NCBI RefSeq assembly: GCF_022747945.1
Contig: NZ_JALDST010000001.1
Coordinates: 5,084,001 to 5,148,000 of the forward strand
Direction of reading: 5' to 3'
Source of the DNA: Micromonospora sp. R77
GTDB lineage: Bacteria > Actinomycetota > Actinomycetes > Mycobacteriales > Micromonosporaceae
Length of the DNA stretch: 64,000 bases
The notes below the pieces were generated by a model. The model saw only the letters and a program-made list of their open reading frames with translations, searched no databases and had not been told where the DNA came from. The position numbers and the translations under genes were made by a program. Numbering within the stretch: position 1 is the first letter of the stretch; every line of letters starts with the position of its first letter. Shown here piece after piece: positions 31,145 to 40,654 of this stretch.

Positions 31145-31611
31145 GCGAAGCACAGGTGACCGTGCGGCCGCGCCGGACCCGGCTGGTCTGCTGGGTGTCG
31201 GCGGCCGCCCTGCTGGTGGTGTTCAGCCTGGTGGCGACGTCGCTGACCGGGCGCACCGGGGACGGCTACGGCACCTTCCAGCGCGGCGACCAGCTGGCCA
31301 TGGTCGGCCTGGGGGTCTTCGGCGCGCTCGGCATCCTGCTCTTCACCCGGCCCCGCGTGGTGGCCGACGCGCGGGGCGTCCGGGTGCGCAACGTGCTCGG
31401 CTCGTACGACCTGCCCTGGGAGGTCGTGCGCGGGGTGCGGTTCGACCGGGGTGCCCCGTGGGCCAGCCTGGAGCTGCACGACGACGACCTGCTGCCGATG
31501 GTCGCCCTGCAGGCGGCCGACAAGGAGCTGGCCGTCGAGGGGGTCCAGGCGCTGCGCCGGCTGCACGCGGCGCACCTGGCCGCGCTCGCCGGCGACGCCG
31601 CCACCCGCTGA
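31141..31611 (+). CDS. PH-domain membrane protein
   Basis: A 156-residue protein with two N-terminal membrane segments (CWVSAAALLVVFSLVATSL and AMVGLGVFGALGILLF) followed by a small bacterial PH-like domain: RVVADARGVRVRNVLGSYDL, LPWEVVRGVRF, ASLELHDDDLLPMVALQAAD. Proteins of this type are common in actinobacteria next to hisE/hisG and have no assigned role. The GTG start overlaps the transporter stop (GTGA). Confidence 0.8.
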   Translation: MSEAQVTVRPRRTRLVCWVSAAALLVVFSLVATSLTGRTGDGYGTFQRGDQLAMVGLGVFGALGILLFTRPRVVADARGVRVRNVLGSYDLPWEVVRGVRFDRGAPWASLELHDDDLLPMVALQAADKELAVEGVQALRRLHAAHLAALAGDAATR

Positions 31612-31616
31612 ACCCG

Positions 31617-31636
31617 GGCCCGGCCCGACCCGGGCC
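31617..31636 (+). terminator. Possible hairpin after the PH-domain gene
   Basis: GGCCCG (31617-31622) and CGGGCC (31631-31636) form a 6-bp stem with an 8-nt loop just after the stop. Short; modest support. Confidence 0.3.
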
Positions 31637-31720
31637 GCCCACGGCCCCCGCCGAGCCCCGCCCGGTCCGCCTCGGCCGCCCGTGGCCACTGCTGCCGCCG
31701 CGCCGACCGGCGGCCCTGGT

Positions 31721-31750
31721 TTGGGGCTGGTCGGGCGAGGGGTGTAGTGT
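31721..31750 (+). promoter_or_regulatory. Candidate promoter of the infC-rpmI-rplT operon
   Basis: TTGGGG (31721-31726) and TAGTGT (31745-31750) are 18 bp apart. A start near 31757 would give a leader of about 255 nt before infC. The 401-bp gap 31612-32012 holds this promoter and the structured leader; no gene is seen in it. Confidence 0.45.
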
Positions 31751-31763
31751 TGCGGAGTCGACC

Positions 31764-31945
31764 AGACTGCCCCCGTTCCGACGTGCGGGCGGTCTTGAAG
31801 CGGAGCGCCTGCTCCCACCCGAGTCGCCCTGACGGCGGCCGGGTCCGGTCCCCGGTTCCGGGCACGTCCCGGTCCCGGATGCGCGATCATGTGATCGTGC
31901 CGACCGGTCGAGCGGGCCCTGGCATGCGCCGGGGCCTTCTGCTTT
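31764..31945 (+). promoter_or_regulatory. Structured infC leader with terminator-like hairpin
   Basis: Three structures are visible. AGACTGCCC (31764-31772) pairs with GGGCGGTCT (31787-31795). A palindrome CGATCATGTGATCG lies near 31884. GGCCCTGGC (31915-31923) pairs with GCCGGGGCC (31928-31936) around ATGC and is followed by TTCTGCTTT, a terminator-like arrangement about 75 nt before the infC start. This suggests attenuation of the operon, as known for infC-rpmI-rplT leaders controlled by L20 in Firmicutes; the mechanism here is inferred. Confidence 0.5.
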
Positions 31946-32012
31946 CCGGGTTGGCTCCCGCCCGGGAGTCCGCGGAGTCGGCACCGCAGGAGACTCGACT
32001 CGAGGAGGCCAC

Positions 32013-32678
32013 ATCAGCGTCGAACCACGCGTGAACGAGCAGATCCGGGCACGTGAGGTCCGACTGGTCGGCCCTGAGGGTGAGCAGGTGGGCATCGTCC
32101 CGCTGGAGCGCGCCCTGCAGCTGGCCGCGGACGTCGACCTGGACCTGGTCGAGGTTGCGCCGATGGCGCGCCCGCCGGTGTGCAAGCTCATGGACTTCGG
32201 CAAGTTCAAGTACGAGAGCGCACTCAAGGCGCGCGAAGCGCGGCGTAACCAGCAGCAGACCGTCATCAAGGAGATGAAGCTCCGGCCGAAGATCGACCCG
32301 CACGACTACGAGACCAAGAAGGGTCACGTGGTGCGGTTCCTCAAGGCGGGCGACAAGGTCAAGGTGACGATCATGTTCCGCGGTCGCGAGCAGAGCCGCC
32401 CGGAGTTGGGTTACCGGCTCCTGCGCCGGCTCGAGTCGGAGATCACGGACCTGGGATACGTCGAGGCCGCTCCGAAGCAGGACGGTCGAAACATGATCAT
32501 GGTGCTCGCTCCGCACCGGGCCGTGAAGGCCTCCGCGGTCGCCGCGACGGCGTCCCGTGGTGGGCCTCGGGAACGGGCGGAGGAGACCGGTGCTCCGGAG
32601 GCCGGCGAGACCCCGGCGGCCGGTGAGACCGCAGCAGCCGGCGAGACCGGCCCGACCGCTGACACCAGCGGCCAGTAA
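32013..32678 (+). CDS. infC: Translation initiation factor IF-3, probable AUC start
   Basis: Binds the 30S subunit and checks initiator tRNA and start codons. The core has [41 protein letters not shown], the linker [19 protein letters not shown] and the C-terminal domain [20 protein letters not shown]. The strong ribosome site GAGGAGG (32002-32008) fits an ATC codon at 32013 ([12 protein letters not shown]) and is too far from GTG 32031, the first conventional start. Rare AUU/AUC starts on infC are known and let IF-3 limit its own synthesis. The C-terminus is an acidic tail with repeated AGET units (from about residue 190). Confidence 0.93.
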   Translation: MSVEPRVNEQIRAREVRLVGPEGEQVGIVPLERALQLAADVDLDLVEVAPMARPPVCKLMDFGKFKYESALKAREARRNQQQTVIKEMKLRPKIDPHDYETKKGHVVRFLKAGDKVKVTIMFRGREQSRPELGYRLLRRLESEITDLGYVEAAPKQDGRNMIMVLAPHRAVKASAVAATASRGGPRERAEETGAPEAGETPAAGETAAAGETGPTADTSGQ

Positions 32679-32697
32679 CAGGGAGAAGACGTTCCAC

Positions 32698-32892
32698 ATG
32701 CCGAAGATGAAGAGCCACACGGGTATGGGCAAGCGGGTCAAGGTGACCGGCAAGGGCAAGATCGTCGCCCAGCAGGCCGGCCTTCGCCACAACCTGGAGA
32801 AGAAGGCGTCCACCCAGACCCGGCGGCTGACCGGCACGGTCGAGCTGGCCAAGGTCGACACCAAGCGCATCAAGAAGCTGCTCGGCCGCTGA
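32698..32892 (+). CDS. rpmI: 50S ribosomal protein L35
   Basis: A 64-residue basic ribosomal protein: MPKMKSHTGMGKRVKVTGKG, then LRHNLEKKASTQTRRLTG. Second gene of the conserved infC-rpmI-rplT operon, 19 bases after infC with AGGGAGAAG upstream of the ATG. Confidence 0.97.
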   Translation: MPKMKSHTGMGKRVKVTGKGKIVAQQAGLRHNLEKKASTQTRRLTGTVELAKVDTKRIKKLLGR

Positions 32893-32924
32893 CGCGCGCC
32901 ACCTGAACCGAAGAAGGAGTTGAG

Positions 32925-33317
32925 ATGGCACGCGTCAAGCGGGCTGTTAACGCCCAGAAGAAGCGTCGTACCCTGCTGGAGACCGCGAGCGGTTACCGCG
33001 GTCAGCGCTCCCGCCTGTACCGCAAGGCCAAGGAGCAGGTGCTGCACTCGATGCAGTACGCCTACCGGGACCGTCGCGACCGCAAGGGCGACTTCCGGCA
33101 GCTCTGGATCCAGCGCATCAATGCTGGCGCCCGGGCCAACGGCATGACCTACAACCGGCTGATCCAGGGCCTGCGCCTGGCCGGCATCGAGGTCGACCGC
33201 AAGATCCTGGCCGACCTGGCCGTCAACGACGCCGCGGCGTTCGCCGCGATCGTCGAGCTGGCCCGCGCCGCCGTGGCGGCCGAGGGCACCGGTGGCGCCG
33301 CGGCCCAGGCCGCCTGA
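32925..33317 (+). CDS. rplT: 50S ribosomal protein L20
   Basis: A 130-residue ribosomal protein essential for early 50S assembly. Motifs: [54 protein letters not shown] and [17 protein letters not shown]. The last ~12 residues are Ala/Gly-rich. ATG follows AAGAAGGAGTTGAG. In other bacteria L20 represses its own operon through the leader; the structured infC leader here may serve that role. Confidence 0.97.
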   Translation: MARVKRAVNAQKKRRTLLETASGYRGQRSRLYRKAKEQVLHSMQYAYRDRRDRKGDFRQLWIQRINAGARANGMTYNRLIQGLRLAGIEVDRKILADLAVNDAAAFAAIVELARAAVAAEGTGGAAAQAA

Positions 33318-33349
33318 TCCACCCGCAGCAGCAGATCGAGGCGTCTCCC

Positions 33350-34189
33350 ATGCAGTCACCATCGCCCGGGAGGCGCCTCGACGCTGTCTCCGGCCCGTTC
33401 ACCCCGCGTACCCCGAGAGTGGTCGCCGCCCGTCGGCTGCAGCGCCGCCGGGACCGCGAGGCCGCCGGCCGGTTCCTGGCCGAGGGCCCACAGGCGGTCC
33501 GCGAGGCCCTGGCCCGCGCCGGGACCGTCACCGAACTGTTCGGTACGCCGGCCGCCCTCGACCGGTACGCCGACCTCGCGGCGCAGGCCGCCCACGCCGA
33601 CGTACCCGTCTCCGAGGTGACCGACGAGGGCCTCGCGGCACTCGCCGAGACCGTCGCCCCGCAGGGCCTGGTCGCCGTCTGCCGGCACCTCGACGTGCCG
33701 CTGGTCGAGGCGCTGGCCCACGGGCCGCGCCTGGTCGCCGTGCTCGCCGAGATCCGTGACCCGGGCAACGCCGGCACCGTGCTGCGCACCGCCGACGCGG
33801 CCGGCGCGGGCGCGGTGGTCTTCGCCGGCGAGGCGGTCGACCCGTACAACGGCAAGTGCGTGCGGGCGTCGGCCGGCAGCCTCTTCCACGTCGACGTGGT
33901 CCGGGCACCGGATCCGCTGGACGTGGTCGCCGCGCTGCGCGCCGCCGGGCTCACCGTGCTCGCCACGACCGGGTACGGCGACAGCGACCTCGACGACCTG
34001 ATCGACTACGGCCGGCTCGCCGCCCCGACCGCCTGGCTCTTCGGCTCGGAGGCGCACGGGTTGCCCGAGGAACTGACCGCCGCCGCCGACGCCCGGGTCC
34101 GGGTGCCGCTGCACGGGCGCGCCGAGAGCCTGAACCTGGCTGCGGCCGCCGCCGTCTGCCTGTACGCTTCAGCCAGAGCGCTGCGCTGA
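33350..34189 (+). CDS. SpoU/TrmH-family RNA 2'-O-methyltransferase
   Basis: A 279-residue SAM-dependent methyltransferase with a deep trefoil knot. N-terminal substrate-binding part: RVVAARRLQRRRDREAAGRF and LAEGPQAVREAL. The three SpoU motifs are clear: IRDPGNAGTVLRTADAAG, WLFGSEAHGLPEE and VPLHGRAESLNLAAAAAV. Its place after rplT and before pheST is common in actinobacteria, where such genes are usually called rRNA methyltransferases; the exact nucleotide is not known. Confidence 0.9.
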   Translation: MQSPSPGRRLDAVSGPFTPRTPRVVAARRLQRRRDREAAGRFLAEGPQAVREALARAGTVTELFGTPAALDRYADLAAQAAHADVPVSEVTDEGLAALAETVAPQGLVAVCRHLDVPLVEALAHGPRLVAVLAEIRDPGNAGTVLRTADAAGAGAVVFAGEAVDPYNGKCVRASAGSLFHVDVVRAPDPLDVVAALRAAGLTVLATTGYGDSDLDDLIDYGRLAAPTAWLFGSEAHGLPEELTAAADARVRVPLHGRAESLNLAAAAAVCLYASARALR

Positions 34190-34236
34190 CCGGCACCCGG
34201 TCGCGCGGTCCACACAGCAGGGGAGTCGGCCACGTG

Positions 34237-34296
34237 ATGAACGCGTCTCGGCGTTCGTTTATCCAGCCCGCCGGTGTCGGCGGGCGGCGGGCCTGA
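34237..34296 (+). CDS. Putative leader peptide upstream of pheST
   Basis: A 19-codon ORF (MNASRRSFIQPAGVGGRRA) with AGGGGAG about 12 bases before its ATG (a GTG at 34234 is also possible). Its only phenylalanine codon is TTT, which is very rare in this genome. The ORF contains the hairpin CCCGCCG-GTGT-CGGCGGG, and the same CCCGCCGGTG segment can pair instead with CACCGGCGGG further on, giving two exclusive folds. It could make pheST sensitive to charged Phe-tRNA. Only one Phe codon is present, so support is moderate. Confidence 0.4.
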   Translation: MNASRRSFIQPAGVGGRRA

Positions 34297-34329
34297 TCCT
34301 TCCTCCTGCGCGTAACTCCCACCGGCGGG
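34267..34329 (+). promoter_or_regulatory. Candidate attenuator with alternative pairings before pheS
   Basis: CCCGCCGGTG (34267-34276) can form a local hairpin with CGGCGGG (34278-34284) or a perfect 10-bp helix with CACCGGCGGG (34320-34329). A further small hairpin GCGGC-GCA-GCCGC follows near 34332-34344. No U-run is present. Mutually exclusive folds are the mark of attenuation but this is not proof. Confidence 0.4.
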
Positions 34330-34364
34330 CAGCGGCGCAGCCGCGCGTCCGTAGACTCGCCTAG

Positions 34365-35483
<1,119 letters not shown>

Positions 35484-35520
35484 GCGGCGCCACGAGCTAC
35501 GGAGACGGTGGTAAAGAGTC

Positions 35521-38067
35521 ATGCGAGTTTCTGTCAGTTGGCTGCGGGAGTACGTCGACCTCCCCGCCGACCTGCCCACCGGCGACCTGGAGCAGGCGCT
35601 GGTCGACCTCGGCATCGAGGTCGAGTCGATGGTGGACCTGCGGGAGACCGTCACCGGTCCGCTGGTCGTCGGTGAGGTCCTGGAGATCGAGGAGCTGACC
35701 GGCTTCAAGAAGCCGATCCGGTTCTGCCGGGTCGACGTGGGCGCCGCCAACGGCACCGGCGAGCCGCAGGAGATCGTCTGCGGGGCGCGCAACTTCGCCC
35801 CCGGCGACCGGGTGGTGGTGATCCTCCCCGGCGGCGTGCTGCCCGGTGACTTCCGCATCGGTGCGCGCAAGACGTACGGGCGCAACTCCCACGGCATGAT
35901 CTGCTCCGCGAAGGAGCTGGGCCTGGGCGACGACCACTCGGGCATCATCGTGCTGCCGGCGGACACCACAGCCAAGCCCGGCGACGACGCGCGGCCCGTG
36001 GTGGGGCTCGACGACGTGGTGGTCGAGCTGGAGATCACCCCGGACCGGGGGTACGCGCTGAGCCTGCGCGGCCTGGCCCGGGAACTGGCCCACGCCCTGG
36101 CCGTCGAGTTCCGCGACCCGGGTCTGGTCGCCGCGCCGGGCGGCACCGCCGAGCCGGCGTACCCGGTCGAGGTGCGCGACACCGTGGGGTGCGACCGGTT
36201 CTCGGCCCGGCTGGTGCGCGGCGTGGACCCGACCGCGCCGACCCCCGGCTGGATGGCCCGGCGGCTCACCGTGGCCGGGATCCGCAGCATCTCCCTGCCG
36301 GTCGACATCACCAACTACGTGATGCTCGAACTCGGTCAGCCGATGCACGCCTTCGACGCCGACCGGATCAGCGGGCCGCTGGTGGTCCGCCGCGCCGAGC
36401 CGGGGGAGAAGCTGACCACCCTGGACGGCGTGAAGCGCACCCTGGCCGCCGAGGACATGGTCATCTGCGACGACACCGGGCCCATCTCGCTCGCCGCGGT
36501 GATGGGCGGCGAGACCAGTGAGGTCGTCGCGTCCACCACCGACGTGCTCTTCGAGGCGGCGCACTGGGATCCGGCCATGGTGGGCCGGACCGCGCGCCGG
36601 CACAAGCTGTTCAGCGAGGCGGCGAAGCGCTGGGAGCGGGGCGTCGACCCGGCCCTGTCGCTGGTCGCCCTGGAGCGGGCGGTGCGGCTGCTCACCGAGC
36701 ACGCCGGGGGCACGGTCGCCGACGAGATCCTCGACCTCGACCACGTCCGGCCGCGTACCCCGGTGGTGCTGCCGGCCGACCTGCCGTCCCGGCGGGTCGG
36801 GGTCGGCTATTCGCCGCAGCGGGTGGTCGAGCTGCTGGAGCTGGTCGGCTGCACGGTCACCCGGGGCGCCGACCGGCTCGGCGAGGACCCGGGCGAGGTC
36901 GGCGTGCCCGCCGGCACCGGCGACGTGCTCACCGTGACCCCGCCGACCTGGCGGCCCGACCTGACCGACCCGGCCGACCTGGTCGAGGAGGTGGTCCGCC
37001 TCGACGGGTACGACCGGGTGCCGTCGGTGCTGCCGACCGCGCCCGCCGGCCGTGGCCTGACCTGGCAGCAGCAGCGCCGCCGGGCGGTGGCCCGGTCGCT
37101 GGCCGAGCGCGGGTACGTCGAGGTGCTCGCGCACCCGTTCGTCGCCGCCGGCCTCGCCGACCAGCTCGGCCTGCCGGCCGACGACCCGCGCCGCCCGGCG
37201 GTGCGGGTGGCGAACCCGCTGTCGGAGGAGGAGCCGCTGCTGCGGACCACGCTGCTCGGCCCGCTGCTCGGCATCGCGAAGCGCAACATCGGCCGGGGCC
37301 TGCGCGACGTGGCGATCTACGAGATCGGTGCGGTCTTCCACCCGCGCGCCGGTGTCGGCGCCCCGCCCGCCATGGGCGTGGACCGGCGACCCACCGACGC
37401 CGAGTTCGCCGCCGCCGACGCGGTGGTGCCGGACCAGCCCCGGCACGTCGCCGCGGTGCTAGCCGGGGAGCTCGAGCCGGCCGGCTGGTGGGGCGCGGGT
37501 CGCGCCGCCGGCTGGGCGGACGCGGTCGAGGCCGCCCGGACGGTGCTCGCCGCCGCCGGCATCCCCGCCGACCGGGTCACCGTCCGGTCCGCCGAGCACG
37601 CCCCCTGGCACCCCGGCCGCTGCGCCGAGCTGCTGGTGGACGACGCGGTGGTCGGGTACGCCGGTGAGCTGCACCCGACCGTGGTGGCGACGCTGGAGCT
37701 GCCCCGCCGCACCAGCGCCATGGAGCTGAACCTGGACGCGGTGCCCGCCGCGCCGACGGTGACCGGGCCGGCCATCTCCACCTTCCCGCCGGCGCTGATC
37801 GACGTGGCGCTGGTGGTGGACGAGTCGGTCCCGGCCGCCGAGGTGCAGCGTGCCCTCACCGAGGGCGCCGGTGACCTGCTGGAAGCCGTCCGGCTCTTCG
37901 ACGTGTACGCCTCCGACCAGCTCGGCGCGGGGCGCAAGTCGCTCGCGTACAAGCTGACCTTCCGGGCCCCGGACCGGACGCTGACCGTCGAGGAGGCGGT
38001 GGCGGCCCGCGACGCCGCCGTCGCCGAGGCCGCCCGCCGCGTCGACGCCACCCTCCGCGGCGCCTGA
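35521..38067 (+). CDS. pheT: Phenylalanine--tRNA ligase beta subunit
   Basis: The 848-residue partner of PheS, forming the alpha2-beta2 enzyme. Domains in order: N-terminal wing, tRNA-binding OB fold (about 40-155, FCRVDVG, IVCGARNFAPGD), B3/B4 editing region (about 200-390, SLPVDITNYVMLELGQPMHA, which contains the site that hydrolyses Tyr-tRNA), B5 (about 410-490), a class II-like core, and the C-terminal FDX-ACB domain (from about 755, ISTFPPALIDVALVV). ATG 35521 follows GGAGACGGTGG. The gene ends in a convergent arrangement with a strong terminator. Confidence 0.97.
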   Translation: MRVSVSWLREYVDLPADLPTGDLEQALVDLGIEVESMVDLRETVTGPLVVGEVLEIEELTGFKKPIRFCRVDVGAANGTGEPQEIVCGARNFAPGDRVVVILPGGVLPGDFRIGARKTYGRNSHGMICSAKELGLGDDHSGIIVLPADTTAKPGDDARPVVGLDDVVVELEITPDRGYALSLRGLARELAHALAVEFRDPGLVAAPGGTAEPAYPVEVRDTVGCDRFSARLVRGVDPTAPTPGWMARRLTVAGIRSISLPVDITNYVMLELGQPMHAFDADRISGPLVVRRAEPGEKLTTLDGVKRTLAAEDMVICDDTGPISLAAVMGGETSEVVASTTDVLFEAAHWDPAMVGRTARRHKLFSEAAKRWERGVDPALSLVALERAVRLLTEHAGGTVADEILDLDHVRPRTPVVLPADLPSRRVGVGYSPQRVVELLELVGCTVTRGADRLGEDPGEVGVPAGTGDVLTVTPPTWRPDLTDPADLVEEVVRLDGYDRVPSVLPTAPAGRGLTWQQQRRRAVARSLAERGYVEVLAHPFVAAGLADQLGLPADDPRRPAVRVANPLSEEEPLLRTTLLGPLLGIAKRNIGRGLRDVAIYEIGAVFHPRAGVGAPPAMGVDRRPTDAEFAAADAVVPDQPRHVAAVLAGELEPAGWWGAGRAAGWADAVEAARTVLAAAGIPADRVTVRSAEHAPWHPGRCAELLVDDAVVGYAGELHPTVVATLELPRRTSAMELNLDAVPAAPTVTGPAISTFPPALIDVALVVDESVPAAEVQRALTEGAGDLLEAVRLFDVYASDQLGAGRKSLAYKLTFRAPDRTLTVEEAVAARDAAVAEAARRVDATLRGA

Positions 38068-38071
38068 GCGG

Positions 38072-38106
38072 GGCCGGCAGGGGCCCGGTCAGGGCCCCTG
38101 CCGGCC
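38072..38106. terminator. Bidirectional terminator between pheT and the glucanase gene
   Basis: A perfect 15-bp stem (GGCCGGCAGGGGCCC, 38072-38086, with 38092-38106) and loop GGTCA fill the 41-bp gap between two convergent genes. Confidence 0.85.
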
Positions 38107-38108
38107 GG

Positions 38109-40424
38109 TCAGGCCGTGTACGGCAGGGCGATGCTGGACTGGTCGCCAACGGCAAGGCTGGTCGACGCCGACCCGATGGCGTTCCAGACCTCCACCTGCA
38201 CGAGGCCACCTCGCAGGTTGCCGAGGGTGCCGGTGGCCGACATGTGGCCCTGGTTCTGGGTGTAGGTCTCCCAGCCGACGACCGGGTCGGTGGCGTAGTA
38301 GTTGTAGGTCTCCACCCGGTCCCAGGTGCCGTCGCCGGTCAGGTCGTACGACACCCGCACCTGGGTGCCGTTGCCGACCGCAGTGCCGGCGTCCAGGAGT
38401 AGGCGGAACGAGGTCGTGCCCCCGGTGTACGTCGCGGTCAGGTTGCCCGACCGGTAGACCCGGGGCGTGTGCGGGGTGCCCACCCAGCTGCCGTTGGCCG
38501 CCGCGATCGTGGCCTGCGCGGTGCCCGCCGGGCGCTGCCAGAGCAGGTTCGGCTCCTCCAGGTAGAGCTGCGGCCCGAACGGGCTCATCGTCGGGTCCGG
38601 CGACGGGCTGTCGGACACCGACACCGACGCCGACGGAGTGGGGCTCGGCGGGGGCGGGGTGTCACCGCTGTGCGGCAGGGTGATGGTCGAGCCGTTGCCG
38701 ACGCCGAGGGTGGTCGCCGTGCCGCCGATGGCGTTCCAGACCTCGACGCGTACGGTGCCGTTGCGCAGGTCGCCGAGGGTCCCGGTGGCGGAGGCCAGGC
38801 CCTGCGTCTGGCGGTAGTGCTCCACGCCCGTGACCGGGTCGGTGGCGAAGTAGCGGTAGGTCTCCACCCGGTCGAACGTGCCGTCGCCGGTCAGGTCGTA
38901 CGAGACCCGGGCCTGGACCCCGTCGCCGGCCGCGGTGCCGGCGTCGACGAGCAGGTCGAAGCCGGTGCTTCCGCCGGCGTACCGGCCGTTGAGGCCGCAG
39001 GCGGTGAAGACCTCGGCGTTGGTGGGGGTGCCGTCGTGGTTGCCGGCGGCGGCCGGCAGCGACACGGTGGTGGCCGGTCGGGGCAGGAACGTCAGCGAGC
39101 CGTTGGCCTGCAGCATCCGGCTCATGGCGCCGCTGCCGTCGTCGCAGGCCGGTGGCGGGCTGCTGGTCACGGTCGGCGAGGGGCTGGCGCTGGTCGGGGT
39201 GGGGCTCGGCGGCGGGCTGGTCGGTCCACCGCCGGGGCCGAACGGGCTGAGCGTGATGCCGGCGGCGCGCGGGTCGCCGTCGTGCACCAGGGACTCCTGG
39301 TTCTGCACGTCGTCGAAGGCGAACCCGTACGCCTTTCCGTCGACCATGTTGGCGTGCACGATCCGGGAGTAGTGGTTGGTGAGCGTGCCCTGGTAGAAGT
39401 CGGCCGGCCCGCCGGAGGGCTGCACGTCCCGGCCGGCGAGGGTGGAGCGGTGCAGCGCGGCGCAGAGGGTACGGGCGATCGGTCCGACCACGAGGTCGTT
39501 GGGGGCGGCGAGCGCCCCGTCGCAGTCCCACACGTCGGAGCTGGACGGCTTGGTGAACGAGGCGACCCGCTGGCCGGCGCCGTCGGTGAAGGTCATGGTG
39601 TCGCCGCTGGTGCGCCCGAAGTACTTCACGGTCGGCTGTTCGGCGAAGGGCGCCACGGTCAGCGTCCTCGTCGCGTAGGTGTTCCAGGCGGCCGTGACGT
39701 ACGGGTCGAGGTAGGTGGCGCTGAACAGGCCGGCGTCGGCGGCCTTGCCGGGGGAGAGCACCCGCAGCACGGTGCCGTCGGCGCGGGTCTGCACCGAGTT
39801 GCCCCAGCCGGGCTGGGCCCGGACCGCGTCGATCACCTTGTTCCGGCCGTCGTCGACGAGGGCGCCGGTGCTCCGGGTGGCGCCGTCGGCGCCGGTCACG
39901 CTCACCACGTGGGGTACGGCGAACATGTCCACCTGTGAGCTGTTGAGCCAGAGCCCGGAGTCGTTGTAGGTGAACTCCGACCAGTCGAAGAGGATGTCCC
40001 GGTTGGGGTCACCGGCCGCCCAGGGGGCGGGCTGGACCAGGCCGTCCGGGGTGAGGAAGAACTTCAGCTTCTCGCCGAAGGAGAAGTAGACCCGGCCGGA
40101 CAGGTTGCGCGGGATCTTCAACACGGTGCTCGCACCGAGGGCCGGGCCGGGGATGGACACGTCCGGGGCGGGGGTGGGCGGCAGGCCGCCGGCCGGCCAC
40201 GGCGTGAAGGCGCCGTCGGAGTTGACGTAGCCCAGGCGGCCGGAGGTGAGGTCGACGCCGAGCACGTAGAGGTGCACGGCGTCGGCGCGTCCGGTGCTGT
40301 TGGTGACGGTGAAGGGCAGCAGGTTCGGGCCGACGGCCCGGGCCAGCGTGGCCGCTCCGATGGATGTGGCGGTGGCCAGGACGAGCGCCGCCAGGATTCC
40401 GACGAATCTCCTCGTGATGCGCAA
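38109..40424 (-). CDS. Secreted GH64 beta-1,3-glucanase with two CBM56-like modules
   Basis: A 771-residue exported enzyme predicted to cut beta-1,3-glucan (fungal walls, laminarin). A signal peptide (MRITRRFVGILAALVLATA, cleavage after ARA) is followed by a thaumatin-like GH64 domain to about residue 375: LLPFTVTNSTGRADAVHLYV, and DWSEFTYNDSGLWLNSSQVD with the catalytic glutamate and aspartate positions. Pro/Ser/Thr linkers then join two ~135-residue repeats, each with VSYDLTGDGTxDRVETY, YATDPV and VEVWNAIG, which resemble beta-1,3-glucan-binding CBM56. The start is TTG 40424, because GAAGGAG sits six bases before it and it yields the signal peptide; a longer frame to 40502 is open. Confidence 0.88.
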   Translation of the reverse strand: MRITRRFVGILAALVLATATSIGAATLARAVGPNLLPFTVTNSTGRADAVHLYVLGVDLTSGRLGYVNSDGAFTPWPAGGLPPTPAPDVSIPGPALGASTVLKIPRNLSGRVYFSFGEKLKFFLTPDGLVQPAPWAAGDPNRDILFDWSEFTYNDSGLWLNSSQVDMFAVPHVVSVTGADGATRSTGALVDDGRNKVIDAVRAQPGWGNSVQTRADGTVLRVLSPGKAADAGLFSATYLDPYVTAAWNTYATRTLTVAPFAEQPTVKYFGRTSGDTMTFTDGAGQRVASFTKPSSSDVWDCDGALAAPNDLVVGPIARTLCAALHRSTLAGRDVQPSGGPADFYQGTLTNHYSRIVHANMVDGKAYGFAFDDVQNQESLVHDGDPRAAGITLSPFGPGGGPTSPPPSPTPTSASPSPTVTSSPPPACDDGSGAMSRMLQANGSLTFLPRPATTVSLPAAAGNHDGTPTNAEVFTACGLNGRYAGGSTGFDLLVDAGTAAGDGVQARVSYDLTGDGTFDRVETYRYFATDPVTGVEHYRQTQGLASATGTLGDLRNGTVRVEVWNAIGGTATTLGVGNGSTITLPHSGDTPPPPSPTPSASVSVSDSPSPDPTMSPFGPQLYLEEPNLLWQRPAGTAQATIAAANGSWVGTPHTPRVYRSGNLTATYTGGTTSFRLLLDAGTAVGNGTQVRVSYDLTGDGTWDRVETYNYYATDPVVGWETYTQNQGHMSATGTLGNLRGGLVQVEVWNAIGSASTSLAVGDQSSIALPYTA

Positions 40425-40513
40425 CGACGACTCCTTCGACGCGGTCGGGTCGACCGCGGAGCGGGTGGGGAAACGGGTGTGGTTGGTGGGGTACGTCCTC
40501 ACTTGTCATCTGT

Positions 40514-40525
40514 GAGAGCGCTCTC
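40514..40525. promoter_or_regulatory. GAGAGCGCTCTC operator of the glucanase gene
   Basis: A perfect 12-bp palindrome typical of LacI-family sugar regulators (CebR/BglR-like sites GGGAGCGCTCCC) lies 90 bases upstream of the glucanase start, directly downstream of its promoter. It suggests repression relieved by beta-glucan oligosaccharides. The regulator is not in the window. Confidence 0.6.
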
Positions 40526-40527
40526 TG

Positions 40528-40557
40528 AGCATCCCGGTCCGCATCCCGTTCTGTCAA
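40528..40557 (-). promoter_or_regulatory. Candidate promoter of the glucanase gene
   Basis: On the minus strand TTGACA (40557-40552) is a perfect -35, with GATGCT (40533-40528) 18 bp on as a weak -10. The palindromic operator follows at once, placing it over the transcription start. Confidence 0.5.
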
Positions 40558-40586
40558 TGTGGTGACCGCCGTCACCGCCACATTTC

Positions 40587-40654
40587 CATGCAGTGGAGTG
40601 CATGAACTTGCAGTGGCAGCCGAGGCGGCACTACGCTTCACTGCATAGTCATGC
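40587..40654 (+). promoter_or_regulatory. argC promoter flanked by ArgR-like boxes
   Basis: TTGCAG (40608-40613) and TACGCT (40632-40637), 18 bp apart, form a promoter. Upstream lies CATGCA-N6-TGCATG (40587-40604) and downstream GCAT-AGTC-ATGC (40643-40654), which covers the predicted start and abuts the ribosome site. Both resemble ArgR-type boxes built from TGCAT half-sites. ArgR is encoded in the operon. Confidence 0.5.

Noticed and set aside
32031..32678. infC starting at GTG 32031
   Set aside because: The strong ribosome site is 22 bases away, and family-like residues continue upstream to ATC 32013. Kept as a fallback.
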